A stretch of DNA of 14,791 nt from an uncultured Clostridia bacterium (GCA_949448405.1 CASTFX010000017.1:1-14791), one strand, 5' to 3'; positions 6,663-14,133 are shown, counted from the first letter of the stretch. Numbers and translations are program-made. Notes: generated from the sequence alone by a model not told the origin.

Positions 6663-8515
6663 ATGTTAAAAATATTATCAGATAAAAAAGATATACTAAA
6701 GATAATTATTTCTGCAATTTTTTTAGTAACTGCAGGAATAAAAAAAAATGAAATAATAAGTTTAGTTATATATATAATAGGATATGTAATAGTTGGAGCA
6801 GAAGTTGTAATAGAAGCTATTGAAAATATAGTAAAAGGAGAAGTTTTTGATGAGAATTTCTTAATGACAGTTGCAACTATAGGAGCATTTTTCATAGGAG
6901 AGTATCCAGAAGCGGTAATGGTTATGTTGTTATTTGCTATAGGAGAACTATTCGAAGAATATGCAGAAGAGAAGTCAAGAAAATCCATAAGCGAACTTAT
7001 GGATATAAGGGCTGATTATGCAAATATCAAAAGAAAAGAAAAGATAGAAAAAGTAAGTCCAGAAGAAGTTAAAATAGGAGACATTATTATAATAAGACCA
7101 GGAGAGAAAGTTCCACTAGATGGTATTGTAAAATCTGGAAGTTCAAATTTAGATACAAAAGCATTAACAGGAGAAACAATTCCAAAAGAAGTAAAAGAAA
7201 AGGATGAAATACTAAGTGGCTGTATTAATCTAACAGGAATGATTACAGTAGAAGTAACGAAGGAATTTGGAGAAAGTACAGTTTCAAAAATTTTAGATTT
7301 AGTAGAAAATGCAAGTTCAAAAAAAGCAAATACAGAAAACTTTATAACAAAATTTTCTAAAATTTATACACCAGCTGTAGTAATAATCGCATTGGCAATA
7401 GCAATATTACCAGGTATTATAACAGGGGACTTTGGAACATGGATTTATAGAGCTCTTACATTTTTAGTTGTATCTTGCCCATGTGCATTAGTTATATCAG
7501 TACCACTAAGCTTTTTTGGAGGAATTGGTGGAGCTTCAAAGATAGGTGTTTTAGTAAAAGGGAGTAATTATTTAGAAGTAATATCTAAAGTAGATAATGT
7601 AGTGTTTGATAAAACAGGAACTTTAACAAAAGGGGTATTTAGTGTACAAAAAATTAATACTAAGTCAGATATTACAAAAGAGGAATTGCTAGAAAAAGCA
7701 GCATATGTAGAGAACTATTCAAGCCACCCAATAGCAATTTCAATAAAAAATGCATATGGAAAAGATATAGATACAAAAAGAATAAGTAATGTAGAAGAAA
7801 TATCAGGGAAGCGGAATATTAAGTGTTATTGATGAGAAGAAAATATATGTAGGAAATAGCAAATTAATGGATGAAATAGGAGTAGAATATGACAAGACAG
7901 AAGAAATAGGAACTATAATACATATTGTAGTAGAAGGAAACTATGCTGGCAATATAGTTATATCGGATGAAATAAAAGAAGATGCTAAATCTGGAATACA
8001 AGCATTAAAGGGATTAAATAATATAAATAAAATAACTATGCTTACAGGAGATTTGAAAAGTGTAGCAGACGTAATACGGAAAAAGTGTAGGAGTAGATGA
8101 AATATATTCAGAGTTATTACCTGAAAATAAGGTAGAAAAGCTTGAAGAAGTAATGAAAAATAGTAAAGGTAAAGTAGCATTTGTTGGAGATGGAATAAAT
8201 GATGCACCAGTACTTGCAAGAGCAGATATAGGAATTGCAATGGGAGGGCTTGGCTCAGATGCAGCAATAGAAGCTGCTGATATAGTAATTATGACAGATG
8301 AAGTATCAAAGATAGAAAAGACAATAAAAATAGCTAAAAAAACGCTAAACATTGCAAATAAAAATATAATTTTTGCAATAACTGTAAAAGTAGCAGTACT
8401 TATGTTAAGTGCATTTGGTATATCTAGTATGTGGCAAGCAGTTTTTGCAGATGTTGGAGTAACAGTACTTGCAATAATTAATTCACTAAGAGCATTAAAT
8501 ATTAAGAATATATAA
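6663..8515 (+). CDS. cadA: Zn/Cd/Pb-type P1B ATPase (CadA/ZntA), read through two CGG +1 shifts
   Basis: Exports divalent soft metals. Segments 6663-7811, 7813-8076 and 8078-8512 join to 616 residues when the C at 7812 and at 8077 is skipped. No N-terminal HMA domain is present. After the membrane helices come LTGET, CPC at 272-274 in SCPCALVISVPL, D316 in DKTGTLT, SSHP with H355, the SGKGI nucleotide-site glycine restored by the first shift, the DLKSVADVIGKSVGVDEIYSELLPENK region restored by the second, and GDGINDAPVLARADIGIAM at about 508. The final helix has ADVGVTVLAIINSLRAL, whose Asp is typical of the P1B-2 (Zn/Cd/Pb) group. Without shifts the protein would end soon after SGK and lose the ATP-binding lid and last helices. 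AAGGAG (6651-6656) precedes the ATG. Confidence 0.9.
7812..7814 (+). other. CGG recoding site 3 (Zn/Cd ATPase, first)
   Basis: Codons run TCA GGG AAG [C] GGA ATA TTA. Skipping C gives S-G-K-G-I, the conserved glycine motif of the P-type ATPase nucleotide domain. Context CGGA. Confidence 0.85.
8077..8079 (+). other. CGG recoding site 4 (Zn/Cd ATPase, second)
   Basis: Codons run GAC GTA ATA [C] GGA AAA AGT GTA GGA. Skipping C restores ADVIGKSVGVDE leading into ELLPENK. The Gly at this spot is less conserved in the family than at the other sites. Context CGGA. Confidence 0.82.
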
Positions 8516-8520
8516 AAACA

Positions 8521-8549
8521 TTGACATTGTTTTAAATATGTGATAACCT
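8521..8549 (+). promoter_or_regulatory. Possible own promoter of trhA
   Basis: A perfect TTGACA (8521-8526) follows the ATPase stop codon. Only a weak -10 is seen (TAACCT 8544-8549, or GATAAC 8542-8547). No terminator separates the ATPase gene from trhA, so read-through from the metal operon is also likely. Confidence 0.35.
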
Positions 8550-8604
8550 AGTATTGAAAACCGGATAAATCAAACAGGTTTTATAAAAGATTAGGAGGCA
8601 TTTA

Positions 8605-9281
8605 ATGAATAGAATAAAGTTAAAAGATAGAATATTACCTACATATACAAAAGGCGAGGAAATATTTAATATGACTTCACATATAGTACGGTGGGGTACT
8701 TCGGAATAGTTGCAACTGTGCTTTGTATTGTTATGGCGTCTATTCATCATAATGTTTATGGAATAATAAGTGGTGCTATATTTGGAGTAACTATGATACT
8801 GCTTTATACAATGTCTAGTATATATCACGGATTAAGACCAAATACAACAGGGAAAAAAGTTTTACAAATATTAGATCATTGTTCAATATTTTTACTTATT
8901 GCAGGTTCATATACACCATTTACACTTTGCACTTTGAGAGAATATGACACAGCAACAGGTTGGGTTATATTTGGAATAATTTGGGGAATGGCTATAATTG
9001 GAATTATTTTGAACTCAATAGACTTGAAATATTTTAAAAAATTCTCAATGATATGTTATTTAGCAATGGGCTGGTGCATTATAGCAAAAGCTCCACTACT
9101 ACCAAGTTTGCTTGGAACAGCGGGGGTATCACTTTTAGTTGCAGGAGGAGTTGTATATACAATAGGAGCAGTGCTTTACGGAGTAGGAAAAAAACATAAA
9201 TATATGCACTCCATATTTCACCTATGTATCTGTACAGGAAGCTTATTACACTTCCTATGTATTCTTCTATATGTAATGTAA
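8605..9281 (+). CDS. trhA: Hemolysin III / PAQR-type membrane protein TrhA, read through two CGG +1 shifts
   Basis: Seven-helix membrane protein of the hemolysin III (TrhA, PAQR-like) family, linked to membrane homeostasis. The start ATG 8605 lies behind AGGAGG (8593-8598). Segments 8605-8688, 8690-8701 and 8703-9278 give 224 residues when the C at 8689 and at 8702 is skipped, the usual family length. The joined N-terminus reads EEIFNMTSHIVGGVLGIVATV, the family's 'N..tH..G' entry to TM1. Then come SSIYHGL, the LDHCSIFLLIAGSYTPF signature (His and Ser/Asp metal-site residues), helices 4-6, and HSIFHLCICTGSLLHFLCI with the closing H-x3-H type histidines. Taking GTG 8691 as start would delete TM1's entry and has no ribosome binding site. 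Confidence 0.88.
8689..8691 (+). other. CGG recoding site 5 (trhA, first)
   Basis: Codons run CAT ATA GTA [C] GGT GGG GTA CTT. Context CGGT. Without a shift a TAG stop follows five codons later at 8707. Confidence 0.83.
8702..8704 (+). other. CGG recoding site 6 (trhA, second)
   Basis: After the first shift, codons run GGT GGG GTA CTT [C] GGA ATA GTT. This CGG becomes in frame only once site 5 has been used. Context CGGA. Confidence 0.83.
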
Positions 9282-9287
9282 ATACTT

Positions 9288-9317
9288 AAAATGACCTATT
9301 ATAATAGGTCATTTTTT
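9288..9317 (+). terminator. Terminator after trhA
   Basis: A perfect 12-bp stem (9288-9299 with 9304-9315), loop TATA and T-rich tail close the metal operon/trhA unit. Confidence 0.9.
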
Positions 9318-9331
9318 ATTAAATAAAACTT

Positions 9332-9360
9332 TTGACAATGGATATAAAATATGCTAAAAT
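9332..9360 (+). promoter_or_regulatory. Promoter of the 9472 gene
   Basis: TTGACA (9332-9337) and TAAAAT (9355-9360), with an upstream TGC giving an extended -10, are 17 bp apart. The 100-base leader that follows holds only very short frames with RBS-like sequences (for example ATG 9385, 9 codons); I see no clear riboswitch. Confidence 0.75.
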
Positions 9361-9471
9361 TAAAGACTAAAAATATGGAAGGATATGTTTATTAGAGGTA
9401 TTCAAAAAACATGAAAGGAAGGTTTTTTTATAAGTGTCAAAAATTTTCTAGATAAATAGGAGAGGAAAACA

Positions 9472-10200
9472 ATGTCCAAGTGGGTCAGAGCAAAAGCAAG
9501 AATGCAACAAACTAAACTTCGGGAGGCTACAGAGAAACTATTTATTGATTACATACCTAAAATAGGTTGTGTAAATCTAACTTCAAAATTAACAGGGGGA
9601 AATAAAGGACAAGAAGTAAAAACAGAATATGACCTAGGCTGGCATATTACAGTATTAAATGGTAAACTATTTTTGATAAGCCACAAAGCAACAAGTTTTA
9701 GAATAACGTTATATGGAAAAATAGGTTGGGAGAATAGTGAAAATATATTGCAGAAAATCTGCAGAGACTGCTACAGTGATACAGAATTAGATATAGTGGC
9801 AGACTATTTAACAACAGAAGAATTTGCACAGATGAGTGGATATCTCCAAAAGACAGATGAAAAAATGTATTGTCTAGGAAGTAAGAAAAAGAGTGTTTAT
9901 AGACTTTTTGTACGATGTGTAATTCATGGAAAGGTAGAAAAGCGAACTCTTTATTACGATAAAGAAGATACTAAAGTGGAACTTATTTGTTCAGTTCGCC
10001 CAAGAATAGAATTGCCAGATAATGTTTTATTACTCACTGGAGACAAAGAGTTTGATGGTTCCACGCCGCAAAAGGCGATAAAAATTAGGTTCAAAGGAGA
10101 TAATAAACAAGATAGGATTGAAGAGCTTAAAAAAGAAATTCAAGAAACGGAACAGCACCTAAAAGAGTTAAAAGAAGAACTTGACAGATTAACCTGCTAA
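9472..10200 (+). CDS. Unknown protein with C-terminal coiled coil
   Basis: Product of 242 residues behind AGGAGAGG. No family recognised. It starts with a basic stretch (SKWVRAKARMQQTKLREATEKLF). The middle is a mixed alpha/beta region with aromatic strands (GWHITVLNGKLFLISHKATSFRI; KKSVYRLFVRCVIHGKVEKRTLYY) and scattered Cys, and it ends in a heptad-like helix of about 30 residues (RIEELKKEIQETEQHLKELKEELDRL). No signal peptide or TM. It stands alone between its own promoter and terminator. Arginine codons include CGG once (LREAT), CGA twice and CGC, which I do not find in the conserved neighbours, so it may have been acquired. Its CGG is followed by GAG (CGGG) and is read in normal frame. 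Confidence 0.6.
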   Translation: MSKWVRAKARMQQTKLREATEKLFIDYIPKIGCVNLTSKLTGGNKGQEVKTEYDLGWHITVLNGKLFLISHKATSFRITLYGKIGWENSENILQKICRDCYSDTELDIVADYLTTEEFAQMSGYLQKTDEKMYCLGSKKKSVYRLFVRCVIHGKVEKRTLYYDKEDTKVELICSVRPRIELPDNVLLLTGDKEFDGSTPQKAIKIRFKGDNKQDRIEELKKEIQETEQHLKELKEELDRLTC

Positions 10201-10225
10201 TAGTTTGCAATTACAAATTATTCAC

Positions 10226-10279
10226 AAAATAGCAAAGAGCCTTAAACCAGAAATGGTGTATGGGCTCTTTGCTATTTTA
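10226..10279 (+). terminator. Long-stem terminator after the 9472 gene
   Basis: A perfect 16-bp stem (10226-10241 with 10263-10278) encloses a 21-base loop with a small inner hairpin (ACCA/TGGT). The A-rich left and T-rich right sides fit a terminator. Confidence 0.85.
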
Positions 10280-10327
10280 AGTTAAACCGAATAGGTGGTC
10301 AAAAGCATATAAATATTTCAAAAAAAC

Positions 10328-10356
10328 TTGCATATTTTTATGTTTTCTAATATAAT
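10328..10356 (+). promoter_or_regulatory. Promoter of the acyl-CoA synthetase gene
   Basis: TTGCAT (10328-10333) and TATAAT (10351-10356) are 17 bp apart. The start codon lies 35 bases after the -10. Confidence 0.78.
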
Positions 10357-10391
10357 AAGCGTGTTAAATATTAAATAAAGGATTGATGGAT

Positions 10392-12104
10392 ATGCAAGAA
10401 GCTATACATGAAATAGTTGAAATAACAGATTTAAAAGATATGTTAAAAAAGTCAGGAAACTTATATGGAGATAGACCAGCATATAGATTTAAGACAGAAG
10501 ACCCAGAAAAGTTTGATATAATAACACATAAAGAATATAGAGAAATGGTTGATGGCTTAGGAACAGCATTTATAAAACTTGGACTTAAAGGTAAAAGAAT
10601 TGCAGTAATTGGAGAGAACAGATATGAATGGGGACTTTCATACTTAGCAATTGCATGCGGTACAGGTATAGTAGTTCCATTAGATAAAGCTTTACCTGAA
10701 AATGAAATAAAAAGTTTGATAGAACGTTCAGGAGTTGAAGCAATTTGCTATTCGAAAAAATATGCTGAAATAATGGAAAAGTTCAAAGAAGATGGTATTG
10801 GAAAACTAAAACATCTAATTTCAATGGATTTAGAAAAGCATGAAGATGGAATATATTCAATAAAAGAATTAGTAAAAAGAGGTAAAAAATTAATAGATGA
10901 AGGAGATAGAAGCTTTTTAGATGCAGAAATAAACGCAGAAGAAATGGGAATGCTTCTATTCACATCAGGGACAACACAAGCAGCAAAGGCAGTTATGCTA
11001 TCACACAAAATACTTTGTACAAACCTTATGGATATTGCAAGAGTACTTGAAATACATGAAAAAGATACAATGTTATCATTCCTACCAATACATCATGCTT
11101 TTGAATGTACAGCAGGATTTTTATATCCATTATATAAAGGTGCAGAAGTAGTATTTTGTGAAGGAATAAAACATATAGCAGATAATTTAAAAGAATATAA
11201 AGTAACAGCGATGATATCAGTTCCAATACTATTTGAAAACATGTATAGAAGATTGTTAAAAACAGTAGAGAAAAAAGGAAAACTAGAAGCTGTTAAAAAA
11301 GGTGTTAAGATAAGTAATGTATTAACTAAATTACATATAGATGTTAGAAAGAAATTATTTAAAGAGATACATGAAGCTTTAGGAGGAAAAGTAAGATTAT
11401 TTGTTAGTGGTGCAGCAGGATTAGATCCAGAAGTAGAAAAAGGATATAATGAACTTGGAATAAGATTAATACAAGGATATGGACTAACAGAAACAGCTCC
11501 AATAATAGCAGCTGGAACAGATAGAAGATATAGGCCAGGGTCAGTAGGACCAATATTCCCAAGCTTAGAAGCAAGAATCGGAAATCCAGATCAAGACGGA
11601 ATTGGAGAAATACAAGTAAAAGGACCTAGTGTAATGCTAGGATACTACGAAAATGAAGAAGCTAATAAAGAAGTATTCGAAGATGGATGGTTTAAGACAG
11701 GAGATTTAGGATATATCGATAAAGATGGATTTTTGTTTATATCAGGAAGAGAAAAAAGTGTGATAGTTCTTAAAAATGGTAAAAACGTATTCCCAGAAGA
11801 ACTCGAGAATTTAGTAAATAGAATCGAAGGTGTTTCTGAGAGTATGGTATATGGAAAGCCACAAGAAGATGGAGATACTAAGGTTTGTATAAAAGTTGTA
11901 TATGATGAAGAAGTAATGAATGAAATGTATAAAACAAAAGATGAAGCAGAAATATATGATATAATAACTAAAAAGGTAAAAGAAGTTAATAAAAAAATGC
12001 CAGCATATAAATATATTAGAGAAATTACAATTACAACAGAACCGCTAATTAAGACTACAACTGCAAAAATCAAGAGACATGAGGAACTTGCAAAAATTTT
12101 GTAA
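10392..12104 (+). CDS. AMP-forming acyl-CoA synthetase (long-chain fatty acid-CoA ligase type)
   Basis: Activates a carboxylic acid, probably a fatty acid, to acyl-AMP and then acyl-CoA. The start ATG 10392 lies 9 bases behind AAAGGA; TTG 10383 and ATG 10386 are too close to it. The product has 570 residues. The AMP-binding P-loop is TSGTTQAAKAVMLSH from residue 191, a variant of TSGTTGxPKGV in which G, P and G are Q, A and A. Then come SFLPIHHAFE, the adenine motif GYGLTETAPI at 362, GWFKTGDLGYID with the ribose-binding D438, the hinge segment KNGKNVFPEELE, and near the C-terminus the catalytic-Lys segment LIKTTTAKIKRHE. The family is sure; substrate chain length cannot be read. Single-gene unit; no in-frame CGG. 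Confidence 0.88.
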   Translation: MQEAIHEIVEITDLKDMLKKSGNLYGDRPAYRFKTEDPEKFDIITHKEYREMVDGLGTAFIKLGLKGKRIAVIGENRYEWGLSYLAIACGTGIVVPLDKALPENEIKSLIERSGVEAICYSKKYAEIMEKFKEDGIGKLKHLISMDLEKHEDGIYSIKELVKRGKKLIDEGDRSFLDAEINAEEMGMLLFTSGTTQAAKAVMLSHKILCTNLMDIARVLEIHEKDTMLSFLPIHHAFECTAGFLYPLYKGAEVVFCEGIKHIADNLKEYKVTAMISVPILFENMYRRLLKTVEKKGKLEAVKKGVKISNVLTKLHIDVRKKLFKEIHEALGGKVRLFVSGAAGLDPEVEKGYNELGIRLIQGYGLTETAPIIAAGTDRRYRPGSVGPIFPSLEARIGNPDQDGIGEIQVKGPSVMLGYYENEEANKEVFEDGWFKTGDLGYIDKDGFLFISGREKSVIVLKNGKNVFPEELENLVNRIEGVSESMVYGKPQEDGDTKVCIKVVYDEEVMNEMYKTKDEAEIYDIITKKVKEVNKKMPAYKYIREITITTEPLIKTTTAKIKRHEELAKIL

Positions 12105-12121
12105 AAATAAACAAAAATGTG

Positions 12122-12156
12122 TTGACAATTGTAACAATTTTGTAATACAATTGTAA
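12122..12156 (+). promoter_or_regulatory. Promoter 1 with paired operator-like repeats, upstream of the 12263 gene
   Basis: TTGACA (12122-12127) with TACAAT (12146-12151), spacer 18. The 10-mer ACAATTGTAA occurs at 12125-12134 and again at 12147-12156, 22 bp apart (two helical turns), covering both promoter boxes. A repressor site is plausible; the regulator is unknown. Confidence 0.5.
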
Positions 12157-12189
12157 TTGAAATTTAAAAGAAAAAATTTAAATTTTCTA

Positions 12190-12218
12190 TTGTAGAAATT
12201 TTGTAAATGTTGTATAAT
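12190..12218 (+). promoter_or_regulatory. Promoter 2 upstream of the 12263 gene
   Basis: TTGTAG (12190-12195) and a perfect TATAAT (12213-12218) are 17 bp apart, 45 bases before the start codon. Confidence 0.6.
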
Positions 12219-12262
12219 GCAATAGTAAGATATAACATTAGTACGAAGGAGGGAGGTTTACA

Positions 12263-13087
12263 ATGCTAAGAAGAAGGAAGACTGGCATAGTAAACATAAG
12301 AATGGTAATAACCGAAGAGAAGATTTTATCAAACATAGATAAAGTTCAAAAATTAATTAATCCAAATAGTAAGAAACAAATAGTTCAATTAGATGATGAT
12401 GCATATTTTAAAGACTTAATAGAGTCAATAAAAATGTATTTAATTGAGTACCCAAAAAAGAAAAATTTCCCAGCTTCTGTATATAAAGCAGCTTACGGAT
12501 TAGTAGAATACGCTACTAATCAATTTGAAGAAAATACAAAGCAGATAGAGGAGTTAATTAGACAAAGAGAAAAGAATATTGGACTATCTGTACAATTAAA
12601 AGAATTATTAGCAATAGCAACAAATAAAGATAAAGATTGGAAAGTTTACGTTAAAAATGGTGCAAAACTATTCCAAGATGATATAGTAGATGCTTTATTA
12701 ATAATTGGAAGAGCTAAAGTTGATACTTCTAATAATTATAAAGATGCAGTAAAATTAGTACATGCAAGAATAAATAATTTGGAATCAAATTTACATATTG
12801 AAATAGATATGGAAAGAATAGAAGATAAATCAAAAGCATTAAGCTACATTGGTATAGAAATAGCAGATGCATTAAAAGGAATACCAACACCATTAAATAT
12901 CAATGAAGAAGTACAAGCAGTAAATAATGCAGAACAAGAACAATATATAGAAGAAACAAGAATAGATGTTAAACCAAGCTTATGGCAAAGACTTAAACAA
13001 AGTAAAGTTGCAAGAGCATTTACATATATGTTTAAGGCTAGAAATGTTGCACCAAATAGTGCATTACCAGAAGGTCGTGGAGAATAA
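12263..13087 (+). CDS. Unknown, largely helical soluble protein
   Basis: Product of 274 residues behind a very strong AAGGAGGGAGG. No family recognised. No signal peptide or TM segment. It is rich in Lys, Glu, Ile and Asn, with predicted long helices (for example YKAAYGLVEYATNQFEE and IEELIRQREKNIGLSVQL). The C-terminal part has a charged linker and ends in a basic WQRLKQSKVARAFTYMFKA amphipathic stretch that could touch membrane or nucleic acid. Two tandem promoters and a terminator make it a single-gene unit. Codon use matches the conserved neighbours, and it has no in-frame CGG. Confidence 0.65.
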   Translation: MLRRRKTGIVNIRMVITEEKILSNIDKVQKLINPNSKKQIVQLDDDAYFKDLIESIKMYLIEYPKKKNFPASVYKAAYGLVEYATNQFEENTKQIEELIRQREKNIGLSVQLKELLAIATNKDKDWKVYVKNGAKLFQDDIVDALLIIGRAKVDTSNNYKDAVKLVHARINNLESNLHIEIDMERIEDKSKALSYIGIEIADALKGIPTPLNINEEVQAVNNAEQEQYIEETRIDVKPSLWQRLKQSKVARAFTYMFKARNVAPNSALPEGRGE

Positions 13088-13098
13088 TTTTAAAATTA

Positions 13099-13125
13099 AG
13101 CACCAGCTAAAGTTGGTGCTTTTTG
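13099..13125 (+). terminator. Terminator between the 12263 gene and thyA
   Basis: AGCACCAG (13099-13106) pairs with the right arm ending TTGGTGCT (13119), one G-T pair included, and is followed by TTTTG. thyA begins 22 bases later, and I see no clear promoter between them, so thyA is probably read through this hairpin or from inside it. Confidence 0.8.
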
Positions 13126-13146
13126 TTTGAGAAAAGGAGTAATAAT

Positions 13147-13939
13147 ATGAGCAAATTTGATGAAATTTATTTAGATTTATGTGAAAAAATAATAAGTAAA
13201 GGGTATTATGATCAAAATAGAACAGGAACATCTACATATAAATTACCACACCAAATAATGAGCTTTGACTTAAGCGAAGAATTCCCAATACTTACTACAA
13301 AATTTGTAGCATTCAAAACAGCAGTAAAAGAGCTTTTATGGATATTTCAAAAACAATCAAATAGTGTAAAAGAATTACAAGAGCAAAATGTGCATATATG
13401 GGATGAATGGGAAATGGAAGACCGGAACAATTGGAACATCTTATGGGTGGATAGTAAAAGAATTCAAACAAATAGACAATTTAATAAATAAATTAAAAAC
13501 TAATCCACAAGATAGAAGAATGCTAATAAATTTATGGCAAATACCATATTTAGATTCAGGAGCCTTATATCCATGTGTATACAATAGCTGTTGGGATGTT
13601 ACGGATGGAAAGCTTAATTGTATGCTTACAATACGTTCAAATGATTTACCACTTGGAAATCCATTTAATGTATCACAATATGCAGTACTTGTACATATGA
13701 TAGCACAAGTTACAAACTTTAAGCCAGGACTTTTAACAGTATGTATAAATAATGCTCATATATATGAAAATCAAATAGAAGGAATTAAAGAGCAATTAAA
13801 AAGAAAAAATGAAGCACTTCCAGCACCTAAGTTATGGATAAATCCAGAAATTAAAGATTTCTACGACTTTACAATAGATGATATAAAGCTAATTGATTAT
13901 AATCATTTGGGTAAAATAGATATGCCAGTATCTGTTTAA
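13147..13939 (+). CDS. thyA: Thymidylate synthase, read through a CGG +1 shift
   Basis: Methylates dUMP to dTMP with methylene-tetrahydrofolate. The start ATG 13147 follows AAAGGAG (13134-13140). Segments 13147-13422 (92 codons) and 13424-13936 (171 codons) join to 263 residues when the C at 13423 is skipped; E. coli ThyA has 264. Motifs are in order: R25 in NRTGT (phosphate arginine), [20 protein letters not shown], the joined [14 protein letters not shown] (compare G-x-L/I-G-x-x-YG in ThyA), DRRM with R123/R124 from the partner subunit, catalytic C143 in [15 protein letters not shown], and the NNAHIYENQ His/Tyr pair. The gene is split exactly once, at a Gly that ThyA conserves. folA follows. 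Loss of ThyA would normally be very costly, which argues for translation through the site. Confidence 0.92.
13423..13425 (+). other. CGG recoding site 7 (thyA)
   Basis: Codons run GAA GAC [C] GGA ACA ATT GGA ACA. Skipping C restores E-D-G-T-I-G-T. Context CGGA. Confidence 0.86.
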
Positions 13940-13951
13940 AAAATAAACTTC

Positions 13952-14133
13952 GTCTTACGTCGTTAAAATTTATATGAAAAATGCTTAACGTGCATAAGAC
14001 ATAGAATATATTATGTTTTCATGCTTTGGTGTCAAAACCAACAATTTAAAATTGTTAGGTTGGTTGCTCCAATCGCCCTTCGCTTTGCTTCGGTTGGTCG
14101 CTTACGTAGCATTTCAAAATAATATATTCTATG
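13952..14133. repeat. Structured intergenic element between thyA and folA
   Basis: Two adjacent inverted-repeat pairs are seen. 13952-13966 pairs with 13985-14000 (GTCTTA...CGTTAA). 14000-14013 pairs perfectly over 14 bp with 14120-14133 (CATAGAATATATTA), and with small gaps the match extends to 14025/14108. Inside lie a small hairpin (14040-14047/14049-14056) and a GC-richer stretch CCAATCG...CGGTTGG (14069-14096). The whole could be a MITE-like palindromic element or a folded leader of folA. No transposase and no riboswitch class that I recognise. Confidence 0.5.

Noticed and set aside
8691..8700. GTG 8691 as trhA start
   Set aside because: No ribosome binding site, and the conserved N-terminal segment lies upstream in two other frames joined by CGG skips.
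13123..13146. TTG 13123 as thyA start
   Set aside because: It lies in the terminator tail; AAAGGAG and ATG 13147 fit the family N-terminus.
830..13939. Calling HNH, copA, cadA, trhA and thyA pseudogenes
   Set aside because: Each is broken only by C before GGN and is otherwise intact with all motifs and normal length. The breaks are of one kind, and thyA and the pumps show no other decay.
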